A stretch of 64,000 nt of DNA from Treponema bryantii NK4A124 (GCF_000421345.1 NZ_ATWV01000008.1:122430-186429); one strand, 5' to 3'; shown: positions 43,681 through 53,488, counted from the first letter of the stretch. Program-made: numbers and translations. The notes: generated by a model from the letters alone, not told the origin.

Positions 43681-44874
43681 TCAATTGCTTAAATATGCAT
43701 TTATATTCTCTGCTATATATTTCAAATCTTCTTCTGTCATACCATGGTGACAACCAATATAGAAACCATTACTGTTTATAAACTTTGCAACAGGATAATT
43801 ATCTTCAAAATGTTCACCAAAAATCTTTTTATAGATTGGTTGATTTAATAAAGGTAACATTGGTCTTGTTTCAATATTTGCTTTTTCAAGGAATTGAATA
43901 AAATCTTTTCTTTCAATACAAGAATCCTTTTTTATAAGGATTGGATACATCATATATGTATGCGTAACCCCCTCTGGTTCTCTTGGTAATTGTAGTTTAT
44001 CCTCATAAGGTGTAAGAAGTTCTGTCAAGATTTCTGCATTCTTATGTCTTGCATTCATAATCTCGTCTTTTCGTTCAATTTGTGCAAGTCCTAAAGCACC
44101 TTCAAGTTCACCAACTCGATAACTAAACCCCAAACGTTCAAAAGTAAAGCGTCTATCCAGATCAGTCTTCATTCGTTTAGGACAAACATTTTTTCCATCA
44201 GAAGCTACACACACTTCACAAGTACAAGCACGCCCGTGGGCTACCAATGAACGCATTATTTCAGCCAGATGGACATCATTTGTGCAAGAAATTCCACCAA
44301 CTCCAGTTGTAATAGTATGAGCAACATAAGTTGAAAAAGCTGATATATCACTAAAACTTCCAATTGGTTTTTCACCAATTTTTGCAAAATGAGATTCAGC
44401 ACAATCTTCAACAATTCGAAGATTATGCTTTTTTGCAATTTCCGTGATTTTTCTCATATCACAAGGCATACCAAATGCATGCACAGGAACAATACATTTT
44501 GTATTCCTAGTAATATGTTTTTCAATCTCATTCGGATTCATGTTATAAGTAATTGGATCTACGTCAACAAAAACAACTTTAAGACCAGAATGAATTACAG
44601 CATTTGAAGTCGCAATAAAAGTAATTGCGGGAACAAGTACTTCTGTAGACTCATCCCAATTATCAACTTCTTTTAAAGCTTCAAAAGCAATATGAAGTGC
44701 GTTTGTTCCGCTGTTATTCATTACACCATATTTATTTCCATGCATAGCAGAAAATTTTTTTTCAAATAGTGCAACATATTTTCCTTGCGAAAGTCTCTGT
44801 GATTCCAAAGCATCCATTACATATTTTTTTTCAAGTTCAGTTACCGAAGCATAGCCTACACCTATTTTATTCAT
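43681..44874 (-). CDS. DegT-fold PLP sugar dehydrase with His in place of the PLP lysine
   Basis: The 397-residue protein has the DegT/DnrJ fold: NSGTNALHIAFEAL, VPAITFIATSNAVIHSGLKVVFVDVDP and VEDCAESH. At the place of the PLP-binding Lys it has TYVAHTITTGVGG, a His as in E1/RfbH 3-dehydrases and ColD. The insertion GRACTCEVCVASDGKNVC carries four cysteines, recalling the [2Fe-2S] cluster of E1. It should remove the C3 hydroxyl of a 4-keto-6-deoxy sugar and not transaminate. ATG at 44874 follows GGAG; the longer in-frame start is unlikely. It sits between the flippase and fcl genes. Confidence 0.85.
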   Translation of the reverse strand: MNKIGVGYASVTELEKKYVMDALESQRLSQGKYVALFEKKFSAMHGNKYGVMNNSGTNALHIAFEALKEVDNWDESTEVLVPAITFIATSNAVIHSGLKVVFVDVDPITYNMNPNEIEKHITRNTKCIVPVHAFGMPCDMRKITEIAKKHNLRIVEDCAESHFAKIGEKPIGSFSDISAFSTYVAHTITTGVGGISCTNDVHLAEIMRSLVAHGRACTCEVCVASDGKNVCPKRMKTDLDRRFTFERLGFSYRVGELEGALGLAQIERKDEIMNARHKNAEILTELLTPYEDKLQLPREPEGVTHTYMMYPILIKKDSCIERKDFIQFLEKANIETRPMLPLLNQPIYKKIFGEHFEDNYPVAKFINSNGFYIGCHHGMTEEDLKYIAENINAYLSN

Positions 44875-44890
44875 TTTTTTCTCCAATATT

Positions 44891-45823
44891 TTAAGACAAT
44901 ACAAAAGTTAAATAATTTTCAATGGTAGTTCTTAAACCTTCATCAAGACTTATTTTGTGTTTCCACCCCAAAGAATGAATAAAAGAACTATCTACAAATT
45001 TCCGAGGAGTTCCATCTGGTTTTGAAACATCAAAGACAAGTCTCCCGGTATAATGTGTAAAGTCTTTAATTTTTTCAGTAAGTTCTTTAATTGTAATTTC
45101 TTCACCAGTCCCAATATTTACATGCTCATTGCCATCATAATTATTCATAAGAAAAACAATTGCATCTGCTGCATCATCTACATATAAGAATTCACGAAGA
45201 GGGCTCCCTGTTCCCCAAGCTACAACTTCATCAAGATTGTTTTCTTTGGCACTATGAAATTTTCTTATAAGTGCCGGTATTACATGTGAACCATTTTCAG
45301 AAAAATCATCATTTATACCATATATATTAGTTGGCATACAGCTTATAAAATTATCACCATACTGCTTTTTGTAAAATTTACACATTTCAATTGCAGCAAT
45401 TTTTCCTATTGAATATGCTTCATTTGTTGGCTCAAGAAATCCTGTCAACAATGAAGATTCCTTAATTGGTTGATCAGCCATTTTTGGATAAATACAGGAA
45501 CTTCCTAATGCCATTAATTTCTTGCATGAATTATTATGAGCTGCATTGATAATGTTCATATTTATCATTGCATTTGTATAAATAAACTCTGCAGGATAAG
45601 TATTATTCTCTCTAATTCCACCAACACGTGCCGCAGCAATTATCACATATTCAGGCTTTTCCTTTTTAAAAAACGAATTAACTGCAGATTGATTAGTTAA
45701 ATCGAGCTCCGCATGAGTTCTTAATACAAGATTGTTATATCCGTCTGCTTTTAACCTACGAACAATTGCAGACCCAACCATTCCAGTATGCCCTGCAATA
45801 TAAATTTTTCCATTCTTTTCCAT
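44891..45823 (-). CDS. fcl: GDP-L-fucose synthase-like epimerase/reductase (Fcl/ColC type)
   Basis: The 310-residue SDR has [60 protein letters not shown] with the catalytic Cys, and [12 protein letters not shown], the standard Fcl signature. Fcl epimerises and reduces GDP-4-keto-6-deoxymannose to GDP-L-fucose. Its homologue ColC does the same on the 3-deoxy intermediate to give GDP-L-colitose, and the adjacent His-type dehydrase makes that alternative real. Sequence alone cannot decide. Confidence 0.9.
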   Translation of the reverse strand: MEKNGKIYIAGHTGMVGSAIVRRLKADGYNNLVLRTHAELDLTNQSAVNSFFKKEKPEYVIIAAARVGGIRENNTYPAEFIYTNAMINMNIINAAHNNSCKKLMALGSSCIYPKMADQPIKESSLLTGFLEPTNEAYSIGKIAAIEMCKFYKKQYGDNFISCMPTNIYGINDDFSENGSHVIPALIRKFHSAKENNLDEVVAWGTGSPLREFLYVDDAADAIVFLMNNYDGNEHVNIGTGEEITIKELTEKIKDFTHYTGRLVFDVSKPDGTPRKFVDSSFIHSLGWKHKISLDEGLRTTIENYLTFVLS

Positions 45824-45828
45824 AATTA

Positions 45829-46845
45829 TTATTTAATAACAGCTTTATACCAGTTTATAGTTCTTTCAATACCTACATCTAAAGAAACAAAATTAGATTT
45901 ATTAAATTCTGTTTTTGCTTTTTCCATATTTGTAAATACATCTGTAGGAGCACCTTTCAAGCCGTTATCATCTTTAGGAGCTGAAACGACTGCTCCCATT
46001 TTTTCACCAACAAGTTTTGCAAGTTCATAAATTGTGGTATGAGATTCACCACCTACATTATAAACAAAGTCATTTCCTTTTATTAAAATATCCCATAGGA
46101 TTTCAACAGTATCTGAAACATAGCAATAAGTTCTTTTTGCTACACCAGAATCCTGCAATTCAATTTTACCGGCTTTTCCTTTTTGAATAAAATTATACAA
46201 AACTCTCTTATCATCAGCACGAACACCAGGTCCATAAGCGAGTGAAACACGTGCAACTTTTACATTTACACCATTTTCTCTATATGCTGCGCAAATTGCT
46301 TCACCACATCTTTTACCTTCTATATAACAAGCTCTTGGATGTTGAGGTGTAGTACAACCATAATCTGTTTCTTTATAAGGTATAGCATCTGAACCGCTAT
46401 AGATTTCAGAAGAACTTACAAACAAAGCTTTACCATTCTTTTTTAATCTGGATAGTAAAACATCTGTTGTAATTGTATTCATACGTATTGTTTTTGTTTT
46501 ATTATCAAGAAATCTTCCAGGCTGTCCATAGCCAGCTGCATGAATTACATAGTCAACCTCTGGTAATGCTTCACAAAATGAAACATCAGAAAGATCTCCA
46601 CGTATTATGTTAACCCAAGAATAACTTTCAAACTCAGAAAGATGTTCTGGCAAATTATTATGAACAATAAGATTTACTGTAACTTTATTTTCAGAAACTT
46701 CATTAAACCTCTTAAATAAAAACAAAAAATATGTACCTATAAGTCCAGTACCACCTGTAAGTGTAATCGATTTTTCTTCAATTTCTGATACGTCAAGTCT
46801 ATCCCAAATTTCTAAGATATCATTTTCAATAATAGTATTATCCAT
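45829..46845 (-). CDS. NAD-dependent epimerase/dehydratase
   Basis: The 338-residue extended SDR has [18 protein letters not shown], a HAAGYGQPG strand, catalytic SSSEIYSG and YIEGKRCGE, and a C-terminal ISSP-free helix. It resembles UDP-glucuronate decarboxylase/dTDP-glucose dehydratase relatives. The N-terminal 25 residues before the NAD site are an extension. It stands between the split transketolase and fcl genes, so it may reduce or epimerise a keto sugar of that branch; the reaction is unknown. Confidence 0.78.
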   Translation of the reverse strand: MDNTIIENDILEIWDRLDVSEIEEKSITLTGGTGLIGTYFLFLFKRFNEVSENKVTVNLIVHNNLPEHLSEFESYSWVNIIRGDLSDVSFCEALPEVDYVIHAAGYGQPGRFLDNKTKTIRMNTITTDVLLSRLKKNGKALFVSSSEIYSGSDAIPYKETDYGCTTPQHPRACYIEGKRCGEAICAAYRENGVNVKVARVSLAYGPGVRADDKRVLYNFIQKGKAGKIELQDSGVAKRTYCYVSDTVEILWDILIKGNDFVYNVGGESHTTIYELAKLVGEKMGAVVSAPKDDNGLKGAPTDVFTNMEKAKTEFNKSNFVSLDVGIERTINWYKAVIK

Positions 46846-46865
46846 AAATTTTTAATCCTTAATAT

Positions 46866-47750
46866 TTATTTGAACAATAAATTCGCTTTCTGCTTTATTC
46901 CTTCCGCTGTCAAACCATATACTTCATCAATCTCAGTTTTTGAACCATAAGTTTTTGGAACTTCATGACCTACACCTGCAAAATCAATTTGTACAGCATG
47001 TCCCTCAAAAGTTTTTAAAACTTCATTAGTTAATGCTCCATAGTAATATGGTTCACAAAGAAGAATTTTTTTAGTACTTGTTGTTGTACGAAGAGTATCG
47101 CTGTCAAAAGGACGAACTGTTGTGTAATACAATAGAGTCACATCTAAACCGGCAACAGCTTTTATACAAATATCGAGAATAGGGCCAACAGCAATTACAG
47201 TTCCCATGTTCCCCTTCTTAATAACAATAGCCTTTCCAAATTCCACATCATTATCATTTTCATTAGAAAATTCACTAAGTCTATAGTAAGTTGGGCTTCC
47301 ATTGTCATATTGAGTTTTTAGGAGTGTATCAAATTCTTTTGCAGTTCCAGGAACTGTAATTTGCATATTTGGAATCTGCATAAGAGCACCAACATCACCT
47401 GGACAGTAATGTGTCATACCAAGGCCACTGTAATCATACGAGGCACCCACTGTAACAAAATTACCATTAATATTTTGATATCCAAAATCATCTTTTAATT
47501 GTTCATAACCGCGCTCAACAATAAATGGAGCAATAGTATGAAACACAGGAACATATCCCGTAAGAGAAAGACCAGCTGCAATACCGATAGAAGCCTGCTC
47601 CATTATTCCTAAATTATGCATTCTGTTTGGGTACTTTGCTTTAATATTTCTAAATGCAAATACACCAATATCATTGAGCAATGTTATAACTCTTTCATCT
47701 TTATCAGAAAGATATTGCATTGTTTCTGTAAACTGCTGTCTCATTCCCAT
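46866..47750 (-). CDS. Transketolase, C-terminal subunit
   Basis: The 294-residue protein contains the pyrimidine-binding domain (MHNLGIMEQASIGIAAGLSLTGYVPVFHTIAPF with the catalytic Glu) and the C-terminal transketolase domain (LLYYTTVRPFDSDTL, LLCEPYYYGALT). Together with the upstream gene it makes one thiamine-diphosphate enzyme split in two chains. GGAGGTG overlaps the end of the first subunit gene and precedes the ATG. Split transketolases are common, but location in a sugar locus suggests a dedicated role. Confidence 0.9.
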   Translation of the reverse strand: MGMRQQFTETMQYLSDKDERVITLLNDIGVFAFRNIKAKYPNRMHNLGIMEQASIGIAAGLSLTGYVPVFHTIAPFIVERGYEQLKDDFGYQNINGNFVTVGASYDYSGLGMTHYCPGDVGALMQIPNMQITVPGTAKEFDTLLKTQYDNGSPTYYRLSEFSNENDNDVEFGKAIVIKKGNMGTVIAVGPILDICIKAVAGLDVTLLYYTTVRPFDSDTLRTTTSTKKILLCEPYYYGALTNEVLKTFEGHAVQIDFAGVGHEVPKTYGSKTEIDEVYGLTAEGIKQKANLLFK

Positions 47751-47752
47751 AA

Positions 47753-48553
47753 TTACACCTCCAGTTCCTTAATCAACATCTCTAATTCTTCATCATTTGG
47801 AGCGCGATGATGCCAGGCCGGATTGTTTTCAATTGAAGGACAGCCTTTACCCTTAATTGTATTTGCTATAATTGCAAATGGTTTTTCATGATTCTTTGAA
47901 GAAAGTTTTTCACGCAATTCTTTATGATTATGTCCATCTATAGAACATGTTTCCCAGCCAAATGCACTGAACTTTTCTTCCAAATCTCCCCATGCAATAG
48001 AACGTTCCAAAGAATGATTATAATCAACAATACAAGTAAGATTTTTTAATTTATGCTGACCTGCTAAAGTTATAGCTTCCCAAACACTTCCTTCATTAGC
48101 TTCTCCATCGCCAATTATACAAAAAACACGTTGAGTATCATTTTTGTAACTAAGCCCCATTGCCATTCCTACGGCAATAGGTAAGCCATGTCCTAATGAA
48201 CCAGTGGAAGCTTCTACGCCAGGAACTTTATTACGATCTGGGTGTCCACCTAAGATACTATGAAATTTTGCAAATGTTGAAAGCTCACTTTTAGGAAAGA
48301 AACCAGCATCTGCAAGAATTGCATAAATACCAACAGCAGCATGACCTTTTCCAACAATCAGATAGTCCCTATCTTCTTTATATGGATTTTTTGGATCCAC
48401 ATTCAATATTCCATGATATAAAACATAAAGAATATCAAGAATTGAAAAAGCAGAAGGAATGTGACCTTCATGAGTATCATGACCAACTTGAAGAATTAAT
48501 CTCTTCAAATCTTTTACATTTTGCAAATCAGAAGCAAAATCTTCATTAGCCAT
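47753..48553 (-). CDS. Transketolase, N-terminal (TPP-binding) subunit
   Basis: The 266-residue protein carries the TPP-diphosphate-binding motif [17 protein letters not shown] ending in DYN, and the substrate histidines in GHIPSAF, GKGHAA and GSLGHGLP. It pairs with the next gene. Transketolase moves a two-carbon ketol unit; in this locus it could supply sedoheptulose-7-phosphate to GmhA or transfer a two-carbon branch to a keto sugar. The ATG at 48553 overlaps the gmd stop by eight bases; a longer in-frame start is less likely. Confidence 0.9.
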   Translation of the reverse strand: MANEDFASDLQNVKDLKRLILQVGHDTHEGHIPSAFSILDILYVLYHGILNVDPKNPYKEDRDYLIVGKGHAAVGIYAILADAGFFPKSELSTFAKFHSILGGHPDRNKVPGVEASTGSLGHGLPIAVGMAMGLSYKNDTQRVFCIIGDGEANEGSVWEAITLAGQHKLKNLTCIVDYNHSLERSIAWGDLEEKFSAFGWETCSIDGHNHKELREKLSSKNHEKPFAIIANTIKGKGCPSIENNPAWHHRAPNDEELEMLIKELEV

Positions 48554-49592
48554 TCTTCTTAATCTCCGCAATATCAGATTTAATCATCATTGAAACCAAT
48601 TCTTTCAAAGTTACTTTAGCTTTCCAACCAAGTTCTTTTTCTGCTTTTGCAGGATTTCCCCAAAGAAGATCTACTTCTGCTGGTCTGAAGAATTTTTTAT
48701 CTACAGATACAAGAACTTTTCCAGTTTTTGCATCTATTCCTTTTTCATCTATACCAGAACCTTCCCAACGGATTTCAATTCCAACTTCTGCAAATGCAAG
48801 TTCAACAAACTCTCGTACTGTATGTGTTTCTCCAGAAGCAAGTACCCAATCACCAGGCTTATCCTGCTGAAGCATACGCCACATACCCTCAACATAATCA
48901 CCAGCAAATCCCCAGTCACGCTTTGCATTCAAATTACCAAGAGTAAGTCTGTCAGATTTTCCTAAATAAATCTGCGCAACTTCATGTGTAATTTTACGAG
49001 TAACGAAGTTACGTCCACGACGCGGGCTTTCATGATTAAACAAAATACCATTACATGCAAACATTCCATATGATTCACGGTAGTTTACGGTTACCCAATA
49101 TGAATATAGTTTTGCAGCTCCATATGGACTCTTAGGATAAAATGGAGTCTTTTCACTCTGAGGTGCAGTTTCTGGTAAACCACCAAAAAGTTCAGATGTT
49201 GAAGCCTGATAGAATTTTGTTTTCAAACCACTCTGCAAAATTGCGTCCAAAAGGCGGACAGTACCGGTTCCTGTACATTCAGCAGTATACTCAGGCACTT
49301 CAAATGAAATTGCAACATGTGACTGTGCTGCAAGATTGTAAACTTCATCAGGTTTAATTTCATTAATAAGACGAAGAAGACTATTAGAGTCTGTCATATC
49401 ACCATAGTGAAGAAAGAATCTCTTACTCCATTCTGGATTATTTCTAATATGATCTATACGTTCTGTATTAATTGTACTCTGGCGTCTTTTAATACCATGA
49501 ACTTCATAACCTTTCTCAAGTAATAATTCAGCAAGGTAAGACCCATCTTGCCCCGTAATACCCGTAATCAGGGCACATTTTTTTTCTCCCAT
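48546..49592 (-). CDS. gmd: GDP-mannose 4,6-dehydratase
   Basis: The product of about 348 residues has [84 protein letters not shown] and [16 protein letters not shown], diagnostic for Gmd. It converts GDP-D-mannose to GDP-4-keto-6-deoxymannose. It is the first gene of the 23-gene locus. I start at the ATG at 49592, 11 bases after GGAGG; a TTG six codons earlier contains the ribosome site itself and is rejected. Confidence 0.96.
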   Translation of the reverse strand: MGEKKCALITGITGQDGSYLAELLLEKGYEVHGIKRRQSTINTERIDHIRNNPEWSKRFFLHYGDMTDSNSLLRLINEIKPDEVYNLAAQSHVAISFEVPEYTAECTGTGTVRLLDAILQSGLKTKFYQASTSELFGGLPETAPQSEKTPFYPKSPYGAAKLYSYWVTVNYRESYGMFACNGILFNHESPRRGRNFVTRKITHEVAQIYLGKSDRLTLGNLNAKRDWGFAGDYVEGMWRMLQQDKPGDWVLASGETHTVREFVELAFAEVGIEIRWEGSGIDEKGIDAKTGKVLVSVDKKFFRPAEVDLLWGNPAKAEKELGWKAKVTLKELVSMMIKSDIAEIKKNG

Positions 49593-49750
49593 ATGAAAAT
49601 ATTCCTCCAAAAAAAACAGAGTTAAAATAATACTAAAAGCGGACTTTTTCCGTTTAAGAAACAGAAGAGGCGCAAAAGGATGGTGCTACGCATACTGCCG
49701 AAACAAGTTATACGCCTCAATCATCCGCTGTAGGCTGCAATATAGCAGTA
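49593..49750 (-). promoter_or_regulatory. Long structured 5' leader of the polysaccharide operon
   Basis: The predicted transcript runs about 158 bases before the gmd ATG. On the RNA strand GGAUG can pair with CAUCC and GAGGCG with CGCCUC, but these pairings cross, so they are alternatives or a pseudoknot; GCGUAU can also pair with GUAUGC. Near the end CGGA-AAAAG-UCCG-CUUUU resembles a weak terminator. This arrangement is what an antitermination leader would look like, but no known leader motif is recognised. Confidence 0.5.
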
Positions 49751-49756
49751 TCGTAT

Positions 49757-49785
49757 ATTATAGAGTATTTATATAGTAAAAACAA
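49757..49785 (-). promoter_or_regulatory. Promoter of the polysaccharide operon
   Basis: TTGTTT (49780-49785) and TATAAT (49757-49762) lie 17 bases apart on the minus strand, downstream of the cotH stop, and drive the gmd leader. Confidence 0.75.
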
Positions 49786-49808
49786 TTAGGTTTTAAGAAA
49801 ATTATTAT

Positions 49809-51524
49809 TTAGTTAAAATAGTTTATCGCATTATCAAGCCACATATATCTCAGATTACACCAGTCAATAAGATATTGAACTTCACTTTGATATGTAGCTC
49901 GAGTTTCACACCCCGCAGCATTAGGCCATACATAAGTTCCTAAAATTGGCCACTTTTTATAATTATATTCTGCCGAGGTTGCATTAACATCTGCGAGATT
50001 CTGAAGGCCTGTATTAATTGATGTATACAAGTCTGATTTTTTCGTATTCCACCGGGATTTTACGTTTGCGACAAAATCTTCATCTTCAAACATACGTGAA
50101 ATCCAATTTGTAATAGTGCCAATTTTAGCTATTTTCACATACCAACCTTCAGGATTTTCACAACTAGTTGTATTTACATCGTTAGTATAATTTACATTAC
50201 CAAACCCTATATCAAAATCCCAATTTGGTCCAAAATGAATTTTTGAGTCGAAAGGAGAATAAATCATATACATAGATAACAAAAAGGGAGCATCGACATT
50301 TTTTGCAAATTCATTTATCAAATACAAGTCAATCACAGAATCTTCATCAATATATTTACGCCAGCCTTCAGTTGAATCTTCAAACTTGTCGCCATATAAA
50401 ACATCTTCTGCTGTTTGAACAACACTTTGAATTCTTGTTTTTACATCATCTGAAACTTCATCCGGATCTTTTAGCGTTACAGGTACACCTAAAGTTGTAT
50501 CAAACCAGAAATCAGCATCGTGGCGGGCATCTATTTCCAAAACAAATCCACCATCTTCAAGATCTTTTACACCATCACTATTTGCATCTGTTACTTTATT
50601 TGCCTTATTAGCAGCTAACTTTTCTTCAACATCTGCAATATCCTGAACATCAATTCTTCCGCTTCCAATAGTATTCTTTTCGCAAAATGTATAATTTCCA
50701 AGATACTCACCATTAAAAACTACATCGACATTCACAAAAATGGGATTCCACTCTGCATTAAATATTTCTGTTCCCAAAATTGAAGCATATTTATTTCGAA
50801 GCAGTGTTTTGTCAGAATAATTTGCAACTATGCACCATTTTTTAGATTCCGGTAAACCGAAAAAGCTCTGTTTTTTATCAAACTTTATATTATAGCCTTT
50901 TTTGGGCATGTTCCAGCTAGAGTTTCCACGTCCCTTTATTCCTTCTTTATTTTTCTCAAACGTATATTCAACTGTAGTAATCCCCTCTCCCATCAGCTTA
51001 AATGTTCCTAGCACATATTCTTCCCTCGTTATTGCACTTATTGGCACATCTCCAGTATTCAAATATAGTGTTGGCAAACCTGTATAAGCTGCATAAAAGG
51101 CTGTAGTATGAGAATTTGTTTTGACACCTGAATCGCCGTTATCTGGAATTGTGTTTGTTACTGTGCAGAAATAATAACGGATTTCTTTTTCTATAAAATC
51201 TTCTGTTGTATATGTAGCAGCAGTTGCACCTTCGATAGCAACTTTATTTTCTTCGTTGCCATCTGAACTTGTATACCACTGATAAGTTATTGTACCGTCT
51301 ACTGATTCTGCATTACAGGTAAAAGTTACACCAGACCTATCGGGGGATATTAGCATTGTTTGACCCACAAAAAGTTCAGGAGCATCTGCATTTATAGGAG
51401 CAACTTCTTCAACCTCTGAAATTATTTCTTCTTCAACAATAATATCTATTTCATCACCTGTTGATTGATTACATCCTGCAAATAAGAAAAGGCAACCAAT
51501 TATCCCCAAAATTAATTTCTTCAT
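49809..51524 (-). CDS. CotH-kinase-family lipoprotein with Ig-like domain
   Basis: The 571-residue protein has a lipoprotein signal (MKKLILGIIGCLFLFAGC). Residues about 45-140 form an Ig-like/PKD-type domain (LISPDRSGVTFTCNAESVDGTITYQWYTSSDG). From about 160 it matches CotH proteins: YTFEKNKEGIKGRGNSSWNMPKKGYNIKFDKKQSFFGLP, DKTLLRNKYA, NGEYLGNYTFCEKN, and the Asp-containing HFGPNWDFDIGFGN. CotH proteins are atypical surface protein kinases in spore coats and related bacterial proteins; the role here is unknown. GGGGGAG precedes the ATG. It lies upstream of, and in line with, the polysaccharide operon. Confidence 0.88.
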   Translation of the reverse strand: MKKLILGIIGCLFLFAGCNQSTGDEIDIIVEEEIISEVEEVAPINADAPELFVGQTMLISPDRSGVTFTCNAESVDGTITYQWYTSSDGNEENKVAIEGATAATYTTEDFIEKEIRYYFCTVTNTIPDNGDSGVKTNSHTTAFYAAYTGLPTLYLNTGDVPISAITREEYVLGTFKLMGEGITTVEYTFEKNKEGIKGRGNSSWNMPKKGYNIKFDKKQSFFGLPESKKWCIVANYSDKTLLRNKYASILGTEIFNAEWNPIFVNVDVVFNGEYLGNYTFCEKNTIGSGRIDVQDIADVEEKLAANKANKVTDANSDGVKDLEDGGFVLEIDARHDADFWFDTTLGVPVTLKDPDEVSDDVKTRIQSVVQTAEDVLYGDKFEDSTEGWRKYIDEDSVIDLYLINEFAKNVDAPFLLSMYMIYSPFDSKIHFGPNWDFDIGFGNVNYTNDVNTTSCENPEGWYVKIAKIGTITNWISRMFEDEDFVANVKSRWNTKKSDLYTSINTGLQNLADVNATSAEYNYKKWPILGTYVWPNAAGCETRATYQSEVQYLIDWCNLRYMWLDNAINYFN

Positions 51525-51673
51525 ATTTACGTCTCCCCCAGAAATTATGATATTACACTACAAATTAATTTCATAATTCTGTTTGTCTAATCCTAACAAA
51601 GATTAATACAAAAGTAATTTTTCTAGCTGGAAGATAACAAAATATTATTATAGAGGGAAAATTTTGTTTATTT

Positions 51674-51758
51674 GTCCACGTAGCAGGCTATGGAGCAACG
51701 AGCAGAGTCGGAGTGACTTAGATTCTGAAACAAGTTCAGAATGACGGGAGTCGTGGAC
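51674..51758. repeat. Composite repeat: family F core plus family D palindrome
   Basis: GTCCACG (51674-51680) and CGTGGAC (51752-51758) flank the unit as an inverted repeat. Inside are the F core (GGCTATGGAGCAACGAGC) and a D palindrome at 51721-51745 (ATTCTGAA-ACAAG-TTCAGAAT). Confidence 0.75.
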
Positions 51759-51760
51759 AG

Positions 51761-51796
51761 GGTGGTTTCGATACGCCCTTCGGGCACTCAACCACC
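51761..51796. repeat. Family A single arm
   Basis: Outer stem GGTGGTT/AACCACC and inner stem GCCC-TTC-GGGC; the shortest and cleanest copy in the window, two bases after the composite repeat. Confidence 0.9.
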
Positions 51797-51870
51797 GTAA
51801 GGTACGTACCTGGCGGGCCTGATGCAAATGTTAAGAATTTCACATTTTTTTCCAAATACACTCCCGTTTT

Positions 51871-52053
51871 TTGAATTTGACGATTGAATCAAAACACGAC
51901 AATTTACGTGAAGACATTGTTTACACTGCTGAATCAGATTATGCAATCTGGACACCTGGGAATCCGATGAATCCATATCGTCATACCGGTTATGGCAAAA
52001 CTGTAGAAGAAGCTGTTTTTGAAGCATTATCAACTTTCAACGAAGACAAATAA
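51871..52053 (+). pseudogene. Small ORF, probably an N-terminally truncated gene
   Basis: The frame encodes DNLREDIVYTAESDYAIWTPG then NPMNPYRHTGYGKTVEEAVFEALSTFNEDK, a plausible folded C-terminal segment of about 50 residues. It has no ATG; only a TTG at 51871, and the frame closes at 51832 just after repeat sequence. The likely history is truncation of a gene by the repeat block. I do not recognise the family. It might still be expressed from the TTG. Confidence 0.4.
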
Positions 52054-52118
52054 GTACAGTTATAATTATAACATTTTTCGTTATTTTTATTCTTCGCATG
52101 TGCGAATTAAAGAAAAGT

Positions 52119-52694
52119 CTATAGAATTGAGAACAGAATCGTTACAACTACACTGCTAATAATACCAGCAAGGACACCAAGCCAGAAATTTGCATTAAAA
52201 TGAAAGAAAGATTGCTTTTCTGCCCAATGGAGTTTTTCAGGATTAAAGAACTTATCTTCAAAAGAATCTATTAGAACTGAAACATGACTCCATTCCTGCA
52301 AGGCCAGTTCTGTATCCATTTTTCCTTCGTTTAATCTGGCTTCTTTTGCAATTTTGAAAATTTCGGCTTTTGCCTGTATAAAATCTGCAAGATACTGACC
52401 ATTATCTATAATTCGCAAATCAGCTTTTTTACGATAAATTTTTGAAACATCATCATTAAAGTATTTAAGTTTCAGCTTAAATGCATCCAGACAACCACGC
52501 TTTAAATGAGAATAAGCTTTTTGTGACTGAAGCTCTTCTGATTCATTATCTATATGAATTCGTTTTAAGTGATCAAAGGCAGAGTTTATTTCGAATAAAA
52601 GTTCAACCGGTAGAGTATTGTTTTTGGCTTCGATTTCGCTATAAATTACCTTAACGGTATTATTATAAAACTCATAAACTTCCTGTTCTGTCAT
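52119..52694 (-). CDS. Tail-anchored membrane protein of unknown function
   Basis: The 191-residue protein is mostly helical and charged (FEINSAFDHLKRIHID, SHLKRGCLDAFKLKLKYF) and ends in one membrane helix (FWLGVLAGIISSVVVTILFSIL) with almost nothing after it, so the bulk should face the cytoplasm. Its ATG is two bases after the stop of the 75-residue gene, which suggests a two-gene unit. Not recognised; a membrane-anchored effector of a defence or toxin pair is one possibility suggested by the surrounding accessory genes. Confidence 0.6.
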   Translation of the reverse strand: MTEQEVYEFYNNTVKVIYSEIEAKNNTLPVELLFEINSAFDHLKRIHIDNESEELQSQKAYSHLKRGCLDAFKLKLKYFNDDVSKIYRKKADLRIIDNGQYLADFIQAKAEIFKIAKEARLNEGKMDTELALQEWSHVSVLIDSFEDKFFNPEKLHWAEKQSFFHFNANFWLGVLAGIISSVVVTILFSIL

Positions 52695-52696
52695 AG

Positions 52697-52924
52697 TTAC
52701 CTTAAAATTTTGTCAATTTCGGCATTCAAAGCGTTTGAGGTAATGAGGCTATCTCTCAAAACGTTTCCTCGACCGATAACAGGAAATTCTGATGTAAAAG
52801 AGAATGGCTTTTTATTTTTCTTTTCTAAATAAGAGCGGAATTTTTCTGGGCTGATTGCTTTTATCTGGGTCAGTGTTAAGCCTGTAACCTTTTCGGCATT
52901 TTTTTCAACTTTTGAAAAAAACAT
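52697..52924 (-). CDS. Small protein of unknown function, partner of the tail-anchored protein
   Basis: The 75-residue product MFFSKVEKNAEKVTGLTLTQI... is basic and contains ISPEKFRSYLEKKNKKPFSFTSEFPVIGRGNVLRDSL. The ATG at 52924 is 9 bases after GGAGG; the in-frame ATG three codons earlier touches the ribosome site and is rejected. It is two bases from the next gene. I do not recognise the family. Confidence 0.55.
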   Translation of the reverse strand: MFFSKVEKNAEKVTGLTLTQIKAISPEKFRSYLEKKNKKPFSFTSEFPVIGRGNVLRDSLITSNALNAEIDKILR

Positions 52925-53033
52925 AAAAATCATCCTCCTTGCTTATTGTACTTATAGTATAAGATCCTGGATAAAAAATGTCAATTTTAACTACGCAGTA
53001 GGCAATGGAGGGAGAAAATTGTTGTGAATAAGG

Positions 53034-53265
53034 TTATTCTACCAGTTCCCAATGCCCGCCTTTATCTGGACCGACACGTCGAATGCACCCTCTTGCCTGT
53101 AACTGTGCAATCTGTTTAGCTACAGCACGACGCGATATTTCAAGTAAATCTGCCATTTCCTGCGTAGTTATTTTGCTATTTTCCTGTATCAATTCGAGTA
53201 TTTTCTGTGAACTTTTCTGTGAACTTTTCTGTGAATCTATATCACTGTTACCATTTTATATGTAT
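53034..53265 (-). pseudogene. Orphan C-terminal winged-helix fragment
   Basis: On the minus strand the frame ending at 53034 encodes KILELIQENSKITTQEMADL then LEISRRAVAKQIAQLQARGC and IRRVGPDKGGHWELVE. This is the C-terminal winged helix of AlbA_2/RecG-like ATP-binding regulators, but the rest of such a gene is absent. Upstream the frame runs into a truncated ImmA-like gene in a different frame. A 12-base unit (TCTGTGAACTTT on the plus strand) is repeated almost three times and encodes SQKS repeats. Confidence 0.65.
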
Positions 53266-53488
53266 TTATATAAACAAAATTTTTTACTTCACCATTAACT
53301 AAACGTCGTACATGACAACCATCGTTATCTTCTTTTTCTTGTGGATAATACAAAACTGTGCAGTACTGATCTAAAAGCGAAAATACACCATCCCTTAGAA
53401 GATATTCTGATTGTATTTTTTCTTGAGTAATAAATAAACTTATTGAATTTATTACAGACTGCGGAAGAGAGTTTATTGATTCCAACAC
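53237..53488 (-). pseudogene. Truncated ImmA/IrrE-like metallopeptidase
   Basis: The 83-residue product contains LLRDGVFSLLDQYCTVLYYP, DGCHVRRL and FVYINTYK, the strand-turn pattern seen just before the HExxH helix in ImmA/IrrE proteins. It stops six residues later, before the zinc-binding helix, and runs into the orphan winged-helix fragment. The upstream XRE-like gene is the usual partner. The assignment rests on the pattern and context only. Confidence 0.5.

Noticed and set aside
49593..49750. JUMPstart/ops element (GGCGGTAGCGTG-like) for RfaH in the gmd leader
   Set aside because: No match to the ops consensus in the leader; the NusG paralogue resembles LoaP more than RfaH.
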